Source: Undaria pinnatifida (lineage: Eukaryota; Sar; Phaeophyceae; Laminariales; Alariaceae). From it: DNA of 64,000 bases. Positions 24,573 through 35,926 of the stretch are shown here, in pieces. A program made the translations under genes and the position numbers. The stretch lies in contig JABAKD010000011.1 in assembly GCA_012845835.1 (NCBI GenBank), positions 10,106,381 to 10,170,380 on the forward strand, given 5' to 3'. The first letter of the stretch is position 1; each line of letters begins with the position of its first letter. The notes beneath the pieces were generated by a model. The model was not told where the DNA came from, ran no database searches, and was given only the letters and a program-made list of their open reading frames with translations.

Positions 24573-24713
24573 CCCGCTTAATAGACTGCATGCAGTGGAC
24601 ATTTTTTCGACCCACCCCGTGTCGAATATCGGAAAGTAGCGGCCCGCTTACTAGACTGCATGCAGTGGACACTTTTTCGACCCACCCCGTGTCGAATATC
24701 GGAAAGTAGCGGC
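24573..24713. repeat. 70-bp tandem duplication
   Basis: Two head-to-tail copies starting CCCGCTTA, each containing CTGCATGCAGTGGACA and TCGAATATCGGAAAGTAGCGGC. The copies differ at only a few positions. Confidence 0.9.
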
Positions 24714-24986
24714 AATGGAATCATATTGAAGCAACACACGTTGCCGCACTTGACTCGACGAACTCTCAACGAATTCAGCGACACCAGCACAAGAAGAGTT
24801 GACTATTATTTGTGCGTGCACAGGACCCGTCGGGACTCGCCTTGGTGCCGTCCGTGTACGTTGAGTGCGGTGGACAAACATGGCCGAAATAAAAGTTGAC
24901 TCACACACACAGAGAAACTGCTTCAAGGCACCCTACTTTTGTATCGCAGAATAACAACGGATAGCACATTAATACACCGCCGCACA

Positions 24987-25528
24987 ATGAGCCAGCATAC
25001 GAGCACGGTCGATCTCCGTGGCGAAGGTTCTGCCGCCGCCTCTCCGTAAAACAAATTGGCCGTGGGAGGCGATCTTGCTGCTAGGCCTCCCGTCGAACGT
25101 CCGAAGGCGCCCACACAAAGTGCCTGCGAGAACAACGAGGAGAACAGCGGCTACAGCGAAGGCTCTGTAGGCCCTCGCTCCCACAGCAGCAGCAGTGGAG
25201 CTGCACAAGACGAAAACGGCGACGACTTCGTGGAAGAGCTACCACCGCCTGCGGCTACAGAACCTTCGTTATCATTGCTGCTGCTGTGTCCTCGTTGGTC
25301 TCGCAGGCGTTGTGTGCGGGCGCCTTCAAACTTTTGGTGGAACGTCCAGCAAGATCGCCCCCCGCAGGCAACTCGTTTCGACGAGAGGCAGCGGCAGAAT
25401 CTTCGCCGCAGAGACCGACCGTGCTTGTCTGCTGGCTCATGGTGCCCAGTCGGTACCGTGTGGTTTCGACGAGAGGCAGCGGCAGAATCTTCGCCACAGA
25501 GATCGACCGTGCTCGTCTGCTGGCTCAT
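24987..25528. mobile_element. Foldback element with arms of about 200 bp
   Basis: Left arm 24987 to about 25195 (ATGAGCCAGCATACGAGC ... GGCGCCCACACAAAGTGCCTG) is the inverse of right arm about 25255-25528. The right arm also has an internal direct duplication of about 88 bp (CGAGAGGCAGCGGCAGAATC at 25380 and 25468). Open frames through it on both strands are Cys/Ser-rich by-products. It resembles a non-autonomous long-TIR DNA transposon. Confidence 0.7.
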
Positions 25529-28500
25529 GGTGCCCAGTCGGTGTGTCGATGCTGCCGTGCGCGTTCCGCGTGACGATGTACGCGCGTGCGCGTGAGTCAT
25601 ATGTTGTTTTTGAATTATTTATTCAAGGGGTTCTTCGGTTTTCTAGATACAGTGCGCAGGCAAAAATAAACCGGGAATACTGATTACCTGCGGGTACCCG
25701 AAAACCCGCGGGTACCCGGGTACCCGGTTCTCGAGTTCCGGTGTTCGTTCCGCGTGACGATGTACGTGCGCATGAGTTGTGTGTCGTTTTTTATTTTTGT
25801 TTATTCAAGGGATTTCTCGGTTTCCTAGATGTTATATATAAAAATATTTCAAGGACGTCAGCCGTAAGTTCGACGAATTTCGGGTCAATACTCATCTTTG
25901 CAAGCTGCGTTGTTCGTACTTGTAATATACTATGTGGGTAAGTTGTTTCATAATGGGAGGGATCAAATTATTTTGTTAAAAAACATTTTGTACAGGCATA
26001 AGACCAACGACAATGGAAAGCCGATAGTTCGGCCAAAAAGTTTGCAAACTTATTTTGGGGGTTACTTGCTAAAAGATTCCGGGCAAAGTCGCTATGGGGA
26101 AAACATGACCAAATGCTCTTTTCTGGCGCTTTTTTGGGTCATGCGGTCCAACAGGTCAATTTGTCTATTTTTCATCAAGCCTTCATAACACTGCCCACCA
26201 AACACGATTGACCTTCGAGCTCGAGATAGAGACAACCCATGGTCACTCCTCTTCGCGCCGGACAAGGTCACGTGAGTGTAGGTGACAGCGCTGAAGAGTT
26301 CATCTCGATCCATGCCCTAGGGCGTGAGAGGTTGCATGTGTTGTCCTTTGGTCTTCCGTCACATCCTCTCAAAAATTCTGTTTTTCGCCCGTTGGGAGAC
26401 GATAGAGAGTTTTTGTCTCAGTTTTCTACACACCAGCCGCCATACGCATGTGTTTTTAACAGAAGCCTGATCGGCGCCCGCCACAAATCACCGGCCGTAG
26501 AGTGAGTGCTGTACACCAAGGGGGGGTCGGAGCCCCTAACGATCTCGCCACGTTCAGAGTTCACGACGCTGTCGTTGATTTCGTCAAACGAAGTGTGTGC
26601 AGAACACGAAATTGTGCCGCGTCTAATCCAAGATCTGCTTGAGAAATTCTCAGGCCGATGTCGGCCAAGATCGCCGCGATAAATATATTTTTTCCGGAAT
26701 TCTGGAAAGTTTCAAAAAATAATTCTACCAAATTGGGTCCATAAGCGACCGTTCAGGCAAAGTTTGGCTGGGATCTTCGGGAATTTAAACTTTTGGCCTT
26801 CCGTTGTCACCGGTTTAAGACGGGAAGACCGAGAATACGGATTACCCGCGGGTACCTGAAAACTCGCGGGTACCCGGGTACCCACCCGGGTACGGTACCC
26901 GGTTCTCGAGTTCTGAAAACCCGCGGATTTTGAGCTAGGACCCTACCCGTCAAACGGGTAGGACCCGTCCGGGTATATCCGCCGGGTACTCGGGTAATTG
27001 GAATCAGGGTCCTACCTCTACTCAATAACCATGTGGCATACTATTGGACCACCGGGGGCGCCAGTTATTGCGATAGCTATTATATGAGCATCGGTTCCGT
27101 GTTCTGTGATGCAGCAGTCGACCCTTCCCGTGCGAAGGTTGGCTCAGAGAGCATGTCATGGCCGGGAGAACCTACACTTTTCTTTCCTTGCTTCCTCTTC
27201 ACGTCTTGTCTTGATTTTCTTGTCTTTTCTTTTCTTCCCTTTTCTCTTTGGTTTTTTTTTTTCGCTTTCTTCTTTTCTTTCCTTTCCTTTACCTTCTTTT
27301 CTTTTCTTTGTTTCTTTTCTCCAATTGACTTGCGTCTGTCGTGCGTATGCGTAGTGATAGATACTATTAATACGCGTAATATATACTCGTACGTGGTAAT
27401 CTTTCTTGGGTGGCAAGCGGTATAGTCGGTTTTTCCAGGCGCGAGTAATGAGACGTATGCACCGGTATGGACCTGGCACATCGTAGACTGCCTCCCGATT
27501 TCACCTTTATATACTTCTGGTGGAGGCATGAATTGCGTGAGCTGTGATATATGCGTGTACCACCTTGGGTTGTTTGTGTTTTTCTCTGGGGTATTCCTCA
27601 GCTCCAGAGTGACTGGAGCCTGTCCTGTGACCACGGACTTGATTATGCGAGTTAATGTGAGAACATCACTAGGATCAACAGTCCGCAACGCCATCGTCCG
27701 ATTGGCTGGCAGGCCCGGTGCACAGCTTTGCCATACACAGCAGCTACCGTATGTTGTTACAGCAAGCTGCAACAGCAGGTAGCTGCAACAGCAGGTACTA
27801 TATAATTTCGACACAGCAGTGCAGTACTCTGAGTGCAGCAGCACTTCATCAGCAGTGCCGCATTCAGCACAGCAGCAGCACCAGCTCAGTCGCAACACGT
27901 GCTCGAGGAAGACGTCGTTTGATTTATCCGCGCTGACTTTGAGTATGAAACGCTGAAATAGTCAACAAATAGTAGTCAGTCGTAGCAACTGCTGTATGAT
28001 ATCAGTACGAAATGCATTGCGGGTGGCGATCGTGACGACCTCGGCCGCGCGCGTTGACTATTACGCATCATACAGGAGGCAGCGCTTCGGGCGAGAGTAG
28101 GACGGGATGTCCAAGCTCAAGATCTGGCGTCTGGGGCTTCGGTTGTTTTCGTCTTCCCTGTGGGATCTCCCACCTCTTTCGTTGCTCGTGGAGATGCATG
28201 TCTGCTTTGGTCGTTCAAGATTCAAGAGGGTTCCGGGGCTTTATGAACAAGAAAAGCAGTCTGCAAACCGTAGGCGGCACAGCAGCGCAGGGCATAAATT
28301 ACGTCGATGCAATCCCGACTAATGGGGGCATTAGAACATGAATACATATTACTCGTTGTTTTATTCTCGCGCACCTTGCAACCCAGGCGAAGCCGAGCCA
28401 AGAGGAGGACCTTGCTTGAGCTGTAAGTTGCAGAAAAAGCTTGAGAAAAAGTAAATGTCGTCAAAGTTTTATAGTGCCGTGGAAGGCTATGCTATAGAGG

Positions 28501-28857
28501 AGAACCGGGGTAGGGTAGCATAGGTTGGGCCGTAGGCCGACGCACACCCACGAAAGCAATCTGGCAGCCGAAAGAAAAGAGACAGGAGCGAAACTAGTGG
28601 AAATGCCTTCACGATGGAGAGGGATGGGCGCCCTTCTTGTCGTCCTTATATCAGCAATGTGAGCTGAAACTGAACACGCGAGAAATAGAGTTTGGTTGGG
28701 CTCGTTCTTTCTTCTACTTGTAGTCATGGAAACACTCTGAAACACCTGACACTCTACACTCCCCCTTCTCTGTTCCCTTTCTCCGCACATCGTCTTCGTG
28801 TGAGGGGTGTGGTGTGTGCTATTAACATGATATTCATCGTTGCGCTCTTCTCGCGCT

Positions 28858-29348
28858 GTTAGGCAGTCTAGGTCCACAGCAATGGCTGCCTAGTATATAT
28901 ACGCAACTGCTGTAGTTCCTAAGGGAGTCGCCGACCTATTATATACCGGTCGCCCCGGTGGGGTATCAGGTTATCCTCGAGCCTTGTATAGGTCAGTTTC
29001 GTGAGTTGGAGCCCCGCCGAGTGCATACTCGTATAAATTCGTTGGGACTTTTTCTTGTGGACAAATTGACTTGCGGAAAGCGCGAGAGCGTGAGTTAGCA
29101 ACGTTCGATGAAAAATCGACGAGCAGTGGGATTGCTGAACCCTATGCGCGATATAAATTGAAGGCAAGAACCGGGGAGGAGAAGGGATGACACCTGTGAC
29201 CACGGCTTGTCCAAAAGCTGGAAAGTGAAAGTGTGCTACAAAAAAAAAAAAAAAAAAATGGGCACACAACCCGTAATACGCGCGATCTGAGTATCACACA
29301 CAGCTTGCATACATGAGTTTCGACAAAATCTTCGATCTCACAGCTGGG
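28858..29348. mobile_element. MITE family M1 copy interrupted by a SINE
   Basis: The left part (GTTAGGCAGTCT ... GTCGCCGACCTAT) and the right part (ACCCGTAATACGCGCGATC ... ATCTCACAGCTGG) match the uninterrupted copies at 36924-37142 and 53401-53643. The SINE 28946-29258 sits between them, so the SINE is younger. Confidence 0.75.
28946..29258 (+). mobile_element. tRNA-derived SINE, copy 2
   Basis: Full-length: CCGGTCGCCCCGGTGG head, A-box GTATCAGG region, B-box GAGTTGGAGCCCCG (mutated from GTTCGA), shared body, and a poly-A tail of about 21 A at 29238-29258. Inserted into an M1 MITE. Confidence 0.9.
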
Positions 29349-30361
29349 AGTGTAGTTTTGTTTAGGGTGCGCAAGCTAGCATTGGGCTGCGAAAGCAACT
29401 GAGTTAAATCGACACACGACGCGTATGAAAATACGTGGAAGTGTGGTGAGGTACGAAGCTTTATTTTGCCCCATCCGCCGAAGGATAAGATATACTTCGA
29501 AGTATATATATACACTTTTATGATGTACGCAACTTGGGTTTACGACACGCCTTCAAAAGTGGACGCTGTCGCTGTTGCTCTGGTGCTGTACAATGGTAAT
29601 GGCAGCAGGGCTACTGCTGTACGACACACTGCTGTACGACATACGACCTCTGCCGAACCCCACACTGGCAAAAAGAACACAGACTTGCAGACTTGATACA
29701 AGGAGGAAGCACATGGCACATCTCTCATTCCCTGCTGTGCTGCTCTTCTTGTACCAACTAGAGGCTATATATACGCAACAGCAGTGGTGGGCGAGATATG
29801 TTTGGCTTACGATTACTCTTAACTCTTGACTCCTGAAACATGGTTTCTGGGATTAGAGAATTGACGTGTGGAGTTGATAAGATTTAAATATTGCCACCAG
29901 GGGCACTCGCGCAAGTAAAGTGCTACCAAAAAGTATTAATCGCGCTATGTATACGACAAGAACGTAGAACTGGTGCATACCACACCCCGGACAATAGCCT
30001 ACTGAATATGCCTATTGACTGCCAATAAGTTGGGGTATTGCATATCTACCTATTGACACGTTCGATGGGTATGCGAATTTGTCGATCGATACCCATGTTT
30101 GGACCAAAAGGTCCAGAGAAATTGGTACAATAGGCCATTGTTCGTAAGACAGGGGTGTGAATCTTTCTATCGATACCTATTTCTTCGACCCATAGGTTCC
30201 GATATATCGGCACAATATGCTATTGCTATTACAGTAGCTGTGTCATACTGTCGATCGATACCCATTACTGTGACCTATAGGTACCCAGTACTAGGGCATG
30301 ACATTGCGTTGTCGAATGCATTACGATGCATTATTTCTGTGTCGTAGCTTGTGACCACAGA

Positions 30362-31983
30362 AAATATTGTTGAAAATCGTTGCGTCCCGCCTTAGCAACT
30401 ACTGCGAGGCCGAGGAAATACTTCCTGAAGAACAGTGCGGCTTCCGTCCCGCACGGTCGACGGTCGACATGCTGTTTGTCGTGCGCCGGTTGCAAGAGCT
30501 CGGACGACAGAGGAAAATCCCCCTGTACATGTGCTTCATCGATCTGCAGAAAGCGTACGACTCTGTCGACCGGGAACTGTTGTGGGAGGTACTCACACGC
30601 CTTGGCGTACCAACCAAGATGCTTACAGTTATCCGCAACTTCCACGAAGGCATGCGGGCTCGCGTGCGTGCGGATGACGGCGAGCACTCGGATTGGTTTA
30701 ATGTCACCCAGGGGCTGCGGCAAGGCTGCGTGCTATCACCGTTACTGTTCAACGTGTTCTTCGCTGCTGCGATACACGTCGTGCTGGTACGCTTCAGCAA
30801 AGACGAAAGCATCGTAAGGGATTTGGTTCACCTCGAAGAGGGCAGTGCAGTCGGAAAAGAGGAACCGTTGGCATGCGTGCAAAGGGCTGTGTGGGGCATG
30901 TTGTACGCAGATGACGCAGGAATTGTTTCGAAGTCGGCGGAAGGCCTTGCTAAAATGATGACAGTCATCGTGACTGTCTTCGAAGCAGCAGGCCTCACGG
31001 TATCGGAAAAGAAGACAGAGACGATGCTGCTACGAACACCGGACCAGACATCCCTCGCCCCACCGCTCGCGATCGAAGCATCAGGCCAGAGGTATAAACA
31101 GACGACCCAGTTTTTATACCTAGGCGGCATTATCCACGAAAGCGCTGACCTCTCGCTCGAAATCGAACGACGGATCCGTCTCATGCGGGCATGCCTCAAA
31201 CGGTTTGGCCCGGAATTGTATGACAGGACGACCGCCCCGCTTAGTCTGAAAGTCCGCATGCTGAAGGCCGAGGTCATTGAGACCCTGCTGTACGGGTGTG
31301 TGACGTGGACCCTCAATGCGGACCACTTCGCCAAGCTCCGATCAGCCCACCACGAAGTCCTTTTGCGAGTCATTGGCTTCCAGCGCCGATTACGCACCGA
31401 CCACACCACCCTCTCGTACGCGAAGGCCCTCAGGATGACACGATGCGAGAGCATCGAAACGACCATCCGTAAACGGCGGCTCTTCTTTGCCGGGGCCCTG
31501 GTGCGACAACACAAGGGGCGACTGCCCCGTCGGTTGATGTTCGGGACGATCGCTGGTGGGGAGAACCCGAAACCAGGCGGACAACTTAAGACTTGGCCTA
31601 GAGCCATAGCTGAGGACCTTAGGGTGTTCAAAGCCAACGAGGGATCAACGGAACACTCCCCCTTAGTTTTTGGAGTTGGGACCGCGCTGTGGCCCACTGC
31701 AGCAAAAAAGGTGGGCAAGTGGTACCGGGGGGTCCTCGAAGCAGCTGAACGGTTCATGGGCAGGTGGCACGAGGATGAGGCAAAGCTGAGTAGACAGCGC
31801 CGCGCATCCGCCGTGGGTGGTGTCGAAGGGAACGGGGGGAGGGGGGGCAGCAGGAGGGGTAGAAGGAACACCGCACAAGGGTATGGGGGCAGGGGGGGGG
31901 ACAGGAGGAGTAGAAGGGAAACCGCGGTAGATGAAAGTAGGAAGGAGACCGCAGACAGGGTAGCAAGGTACCAGGCCGACTAG
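30362..31983 (+). pseudogene. Non-LTR retrotransposon reverse transcriptase, 5'-truncated
   Basis: Uninterrupted frame of about 540 codons ending TAG, without an ATG near its start. It begins inside the RT domain directly after the duplicated 3' UTR piece. Counting from the TTG at 30367, I see [11 protein letters not shown] (22-32), the RT A motif [11 protein letters not shown] (57-67, catalytic Asp), the B motif [10 protein letters not shown] (116-125), YADD (180-183, catalytic Asp pair) and the D-region KTETMLLRT. The C-terminal region (LLYGCVTW onward, Arg-rich [13 protein letters not shown]) is typical of LINE polymerases. Endonuclease and first ORF are absent. With the catalytic core intact but the N-terminus missing, this copy should be dead, though it is not decayed by stops, so the insertion is young. 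Confidence 0.95.
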
Positions 31984-32560
31984 TAGGTGGAACCTTTCTA
32001 TCTATGCCACTCGTACCGCCAACTGCTGCGGCTGCTCGGAATGTGATGTCTTGGTACTTTGATTTTTCCGTGAATTTAGTTATTTTATTTTATTTATTTA
32101 TTTTTCTTTCCCCTTCTTTTTTCTTTCCCCTTCTTATCCTTATGAAGGGAGTCTTGCATGGTGGGTAGGTGACGAGCCTGTTTTATTTGGCCCTCCCAGT
32201 CTTCCTTCTTCTACTTGTTTCTTTTTTCCGGGGTATTTTTTCCCTTTCTTTCCCCCTTGCATGTCCATTTTGGCTCATGCTCGGGGTATGTTTCTATCTC
32301 CCGTGCTTTGGCTCCCCTTTTTATTTATTTATTTATTTATTTTGTCTTGGTTTCTTTCGTTGTTTCTCTCTTTTACAAGGTATTTTGGTTTAATGAGAAG
32401 AACACAAAGGGGGGAGGGGGGGAAACAGGAGGAGTAGAAGGAAAGCCGTCCAAGGGAATGGGGGCAGGGGGGGCAACAGGAGGAATAGAAGGGAGACCGC
32501 GGTGGACGAAGGCAGGAAGGAGATGGCAGACAGGGTAGCAAGATACCAGGCCGACTAGTA
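31826..32560 (+). repeat. Duplicated LINE C-terminal segment
   Basis: The last about 165 bp of the RT frame (AGGAGGGGTAGAAGGAACAC ... CCAGGCCGACTAGTAGGT, 31826-31990) recur at about 32400-32560, including the stop codon, separated by T-rich sequence. Confidence 0.85.
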
Positions 32561-32992
32561 GGTACATAGCACTTTTCGTCTTTCTCTGGGGTATTTTTTT
32601 CCCCTTTGTTCCCTCCTTGCGTGTCCAGGTTTTTGGCTCGTGTTCGGATTATCTTATTTTGGTTTTACTTTACTTTATTTTATTTCATTTTATTATGTTT
32701 CTTTTCCGAGCTTTGGCTCTCCTTTGCGGTTGGGTTGTTTCTTCGATTTCCCCTTCATTTTGTTTGTTTCATTTTTTGTTTTATTTTTATCTTTGTTTTT
32801 ATCTGTTTTCTTATTTTGTTTTTTGTTTTTTTGTTTTTGTTTTTGTTTTTGTTTATTTCGTATTTCTCTCTTCCAATGTATTTCTGTTGCTGACGTATGT
32901 ATGTTGTGCCTGTCATACCCAGTACTAGGGCATGACATTGCGTTGTCGAATGCATTACGATGCATTATCTCTGTGTCGTGGCTTGTGACCAC

Positions 32993-33192
32993 AGAGCTGA
33001 TCTTTCTAGGGTGAAGAATCAGTACGGACACTGGGTGTGCTGGATGTCGACGAGTAGAAGAACGGTTTAATGTGAAGAACACACACACACACACAGAGCT
33101 GATCTTTCTAGGGTGAAGAATCAGTACGGACACTGGGTGTGCTGGATGTCGACGAGTAGAAGAACGGTTTAATGTGAAGAACACACACACAC
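32993..33192 (+). repeat. Tandem duplication of LINE 3' end
   Basis: AGAGCTGATCTTTCTAGGG ... AATGTGAAGAACACACAC occurs twice with a period of 101 bp, each copy ending in a CA microsatellite. Confidence 0.92.
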
Positions 33193-33294
33193 ATAGGTAC
33201 GTGAAAGTGTCGATCGATACCTATTATTTGACCCATAGGAATGTGAAATGGTCGATCGATATCTATTGCTATGAGCTAAAGCCCTGCACAGCAG

Positions 33295-33600
33295 TTTTTT
33301 TTTTTTATTTCACACTTCTACTTTCCACCTTCTGGACAAGCCGTGGACACAGGTGCTGTCCCTTCTTCCCCCCGGTTCTAGCCTTCAATTTTTATCACGC
33401 ATAGGGTTCAGCAATCCCACAGCTCGTCGATTTTTCATCGAACGTTGCTAACTCACGCTCTCGCGCGTTCCGCAAGTCAACTTGTGCACAAGAAAAAGTC
33501 CCAACGAATTTATACGAGTATGCACTCGGCGGGGCTCCAACTCACAAAACTGACCTATACCAGGCTCGAGGATAACCTGATACGCCACCGGGGCGACCGG
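33295..33600 (-). mobile_element. tRNA-derived SINE, copy 3
   Basis: Minus-strand copy. The poly-T at 33295-33307 is the A-tail complement, and the head ends at 33600 (CCGGTCGCCCCGGTGGCGTA on the minus strand). The tRNA-like B-box is mutated to GTTGGAGCC. Confidence 0.9.
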
Positions 33601-33689
33601 TTGTCTACCACGTATTGATTACGCCTGTTGATCTGTCCACAAGTTAGTGTATCGAATACGATCGATAAATTGAATGTCGATACGTATTA

Positions 33690-33805
33690 TTATTAGTTTG
33701 CCCTCCGACAATACAGTCTCACAGCTGGAGTGTATTTTCATTGTTTATAATATAACGTAGATGCCGTTCCGATGTAAATCGAATATCCTTCCATGAAGCA
33801 GTAGT
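33690..33805. repeat. Left half of the target repeat (TIR family T1) split by the recombinase element
   Basis: GCCCTCCGACAATA ... GATGCCGTTCCGATGTAAAT ... GAAGCAGTAGT matches 54660-54735. Its continuation, ACCTATGAAGCCGAATAAT, lies at 36550-36570, on the other side of the recombinase element. It also carries a short insertion near 33717-33745 with the M1 end motif CTCACAGCTGGAG. Confidence 0.75.
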
Positions 33806-33974
33806 TTGCACTTTGCTTTCGAAGTTGTATTATGTTAATGCGCAACCCCCCGCCCGGAGAGGGGGGTTGGAGATGGGAATACCCCGGGGCTGCCCCGCCG
33901 GCAACCCCCCGCTAACATCCGTATACACGAGTCAACTCCCAAACCAACTGGCGACATCGAACTCTCGACGCCAG
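33806..33974 (-). repeat. Split direct repeat B2
   Basis: TTGCACTTTGCTTTCGAAG ... CTCTCGACGCCAG. About 97% like B1 (34722-34889). It forms the outer edge of the recombinase element. Confidence 0.9.
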
Positions 33975-34509
33975 TACAGCCAACGACGAACAATCGTTGG
34001 CAACTCGAAGAAGACATACGAGGCAACCACCTATAATGTGCAGCATATTTGAAGAAAAAAAAACGTACACACGCGTGTAATATATATGCACGCCTGCACA
34101 CATCACATGTACATTAAACAAATGCACTTCCTTGCCCATATACGGATGATTCCCCTCTCCCACACTTTTAGATTGCGCGCTAAATCCGAGCCGATGCACC
34201 GCCACGACGTTCGCTGTTAACTGTCAACATAATATCTGCGTAAAACAGTCATACGTAACCCCACCGCACGGAGGGATACTCAGATATTACACATGCTGAA
34301 TAAAAGACGCAACAACGGACACCCCTTGCACCACGCTATAACACTGATGCGGCTAGCCCCCACCGCAACCTGCGCAATCTACGAAACCCCGTCGCATCTT
34401 CAGCGCAAACGAGTACGTTTACCGAAACGGTAACAAACACGCGCAACGTTACTGCGACCGATTAACTCCCCCTCCACTGACTCCCTCAAAAGCACGGGCG
34501 GGTGGGTGG

Positions 34510-34721
34510 GAACTTAAACTAGTCTGTATCACACCTTGGACCTGTAGCTCTGACTCTGCTCCCCTACGCGCTCCGCGTGCAGGTCGTCGCCTACACAGCC
34601 GGGCCAGGTGTACCCAAGGCTATCACTCATACGACTATGAATTACCGCATTGATCTGATTGGTCAAACTTCTTACGTACGTACAAAACCCATATTTTCTC
34701 ATACTTCGATAATATTCTGCT
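34510..34721 (-). repeat. Split direct repeat A2
   Basis: GAACTTAAACTAGTCTG ... CGATAATATTCTGCT, almost identical to A1 (36338-36549) and directly abutting B1 at 34722. Confidence 0.92.
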
Positions 34722-34889
34722 TTGCACTCTGCTTTCGAAGTTGTATTATATTAATGCGCAACCCACGCCCGGAGAGGGGGGTTGGAGATGGGAATACCCC
34801 GGGGCTGCCCCGCCGGCAACCCCCCGCTAACATCCGTATACACGAGTCAACTCCCAAACCAACTGGCGACATCGAACTCTCGACGCCAG
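34722..34889 (-). repeat. Split direct repeat B1
   Basis: Starts TTGCACTCTGCTTTCGAAG and ends CTCTCGACGCCAG. Paired with B2. The A2|B1 junction at 34721/34722 reproduces the fused ends expected of a circularised intermediate. Confidence 0.9.
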
Positions 34890-35011
34890 CCTCCAGCACA
34901 ACTGGTAGTAGACCCGTATTACGGATGTAGTCTCACCTCCCCGCCCCCCCCCTACTCGCGAGTCGTAGAGTGCACACGGGATAACACACTTCTTTGTAAT
35001 TCCGCGTTTGC

Positions 35012-35467
35012 CTAACTAGTCGGATTTAAGGGTGGGTTAATTCGCCCCCACTCGGTGCCCTGCCCCGGCTGAACCCCAACGCTAATTCCTTCCTGGGCCA
35101 TAACACTTGCTACCCAACTGGCGTCCTTTCCGTGACTACGGACATACGTCTTATAAGCATTGGACGCCCATCGGCCCTCACGCTGCAACACCTCCGGTGT
35201 TGCACCCCCCGCCAACAAGTGCGTTGCGCCTCCAATCCTCAGGGAGTGCAAGGCGTACTCCTCCGCACGCACACCCGCCAACGCAACCACTTTCCGCAAA
35301 GCTGTCGTTGCTTGATGTTGTGTCCACATGAACCATCTGCCGTTACCAACGCCAAACGCAACCAGGGGGGCCGAAGAGGGAAGAAACAAGTAACAAGACA
35401 TCAATTCGATCATGAGATCGACGGCGCCGCCACCTTCCCCCACGCGCATCGACGGACCCTTTCGCAC
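35012..35467 (-). pseudogene. Tyrosine recombinase (YR) C-terminal domain
   Basis: Open frame of 151 codons ending TAG. The catalytic half is clear: HSLRIGGAT (H74, R77 of the H-x-x-R motif), a GRW motif (98-100) and the nucleophile region AYKTYVR (Tyr108). The first catalytic Arg and the N-terminal core-binding half are not present in this frame, so it is a 5'-truncated remnant. YR proteins cut and join DNA by 3'-phosphotyrosine chemistry and integrate DIRS, Ngaro and Crypton elements. The C-terminal tail after the Tyr has SWVASVMAQEG. It lies between the hairpin and repeat B1, where the YR gene sits in Ngaro-type elements. The ATG at 35467 may not be the true start. Confidence 0.83.
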
Positions 35468-35549
35468 ACGCGTGACAACCGCCCCTTTCCGCAGTTGGTC
35501 ACCCTTCGACCCGCGAAACCGAACCTCAACACGATCTGCTGTTGACCAC

Positions 35550-35926
35550 GTCGAAACCTTTCAGGATGCGGTGGCTGGTGGCGCATCAAGAGTCGAGAAC
35601 GTGGAGGCCATGTTACAGCAGTTCATGGACAACGTTGGCGATCGGCAGCCGGCTTCACGGGACAGTGGGGACGTGAGGGAGCGCCAACTTCAAAAGTCGC
35701 AACTAACCGACGATACGCTTCCAGAGCGCCGCTTAAGATTTTTACGGCGCTCTGGAAGCGTATCGTCGGTTAGTTGCGACTTTTGAAGTTGGCGCTCCCT
35801 CACGTCCCCACTGTCCCGTGAAGCCGGCTGTCGATCGCCAACGTTGTCCATGAACTGCTGTAACATGGCCTCCACGTTCTCGACTCTTGATGCGCCACCA
35901 GCCACCGCATCCTGCAAGGTTTCGAC
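35550..35926. repeat. Giant hairpin: 182-bp arms, 13-nt loop
   Basis: 35550-35731 is the inverse complement of 35745-35926 with only about two mismatches. The loop is 35732-35744. The sequence is the 3' part of the Gag-like ORF, so the left arm is a snap-back copy of it. Confidence 0.93.

Larger units (their letters stand above)
21408..24986. other. Intergenic region upstream of the symporter
   Basis: No gene recognised. It holds a GGAAGGAA-type purine tract (about 21510-21570), repeat R2 (21840-22025), CATACCTCAT-type repeats (about 22390-22490), a G-rich GGGTGGGT tract (about 22975-23030), a diverged SINE (23950-24295) and a 70-bp tandem duplication (24573-24713). The symporter promoter should lie within the first few hundred bases, but I see no diagnostic element. 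Confidence 0.55.
25529..30276. other. Intergenic repeat-rich region left of the LINE
   Basis: No host gene recognised. It contains (C)GGGTACCCG palindrome clusters (about 25685-25735 and 26840-26990), a partial repeat copy (about 25850-25940) shared with 8500-8690, a CT-rich tract (27175-27325), and the SINE-in-MITE nest (28858-29348). From about 30030 there is text rich in TCGATCGATACC. A 272-codon minus-strand frame (27898-27080) is Lys-rich only because of the CT tract and is not accepted as a gene. Confidence 0.5.
30277..33200 (+). mobile_element. LINE insertion with 8-bp target-site duplication
   Basis: ATAGGTAC flanks the element at 30277-30284 and 33193-33200. The insertion (30285-33192) has a truncated reverse-transcriptase frame, a T-rich 3' UTR and a (CA)n tail. 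Its first 77 bp (30285-30361) are a near-identical copy (2 differences) of its own 3' UTR segment 32919-32995. A solo 3'-end copy of the same family lies at 54779-54972. The target is a TCGATCGATACC-rich repeat. Confidence 0.88.

Noticed and set aside
25056-25683. Overlapping Cys/Arg/Ser-rich frames on both strands
   Set aside because: Inverted and direct repeats of the foldback element keep several frames open; no domain match recognised.
27080-27898. 272-codon minus-strand frame with a Lys/Arg/Glu-rich region
   Set aside because: The basic part is the complement of a CT-rich tract. No domain, no splice or family support, and start and end are arbitrary.
32606-33014. Phe/Leu-rich hydrophobic frames resembling membrane proteins
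   Set aside because: They translate the T-rich 3' UTR of the LINE in three frames at once.
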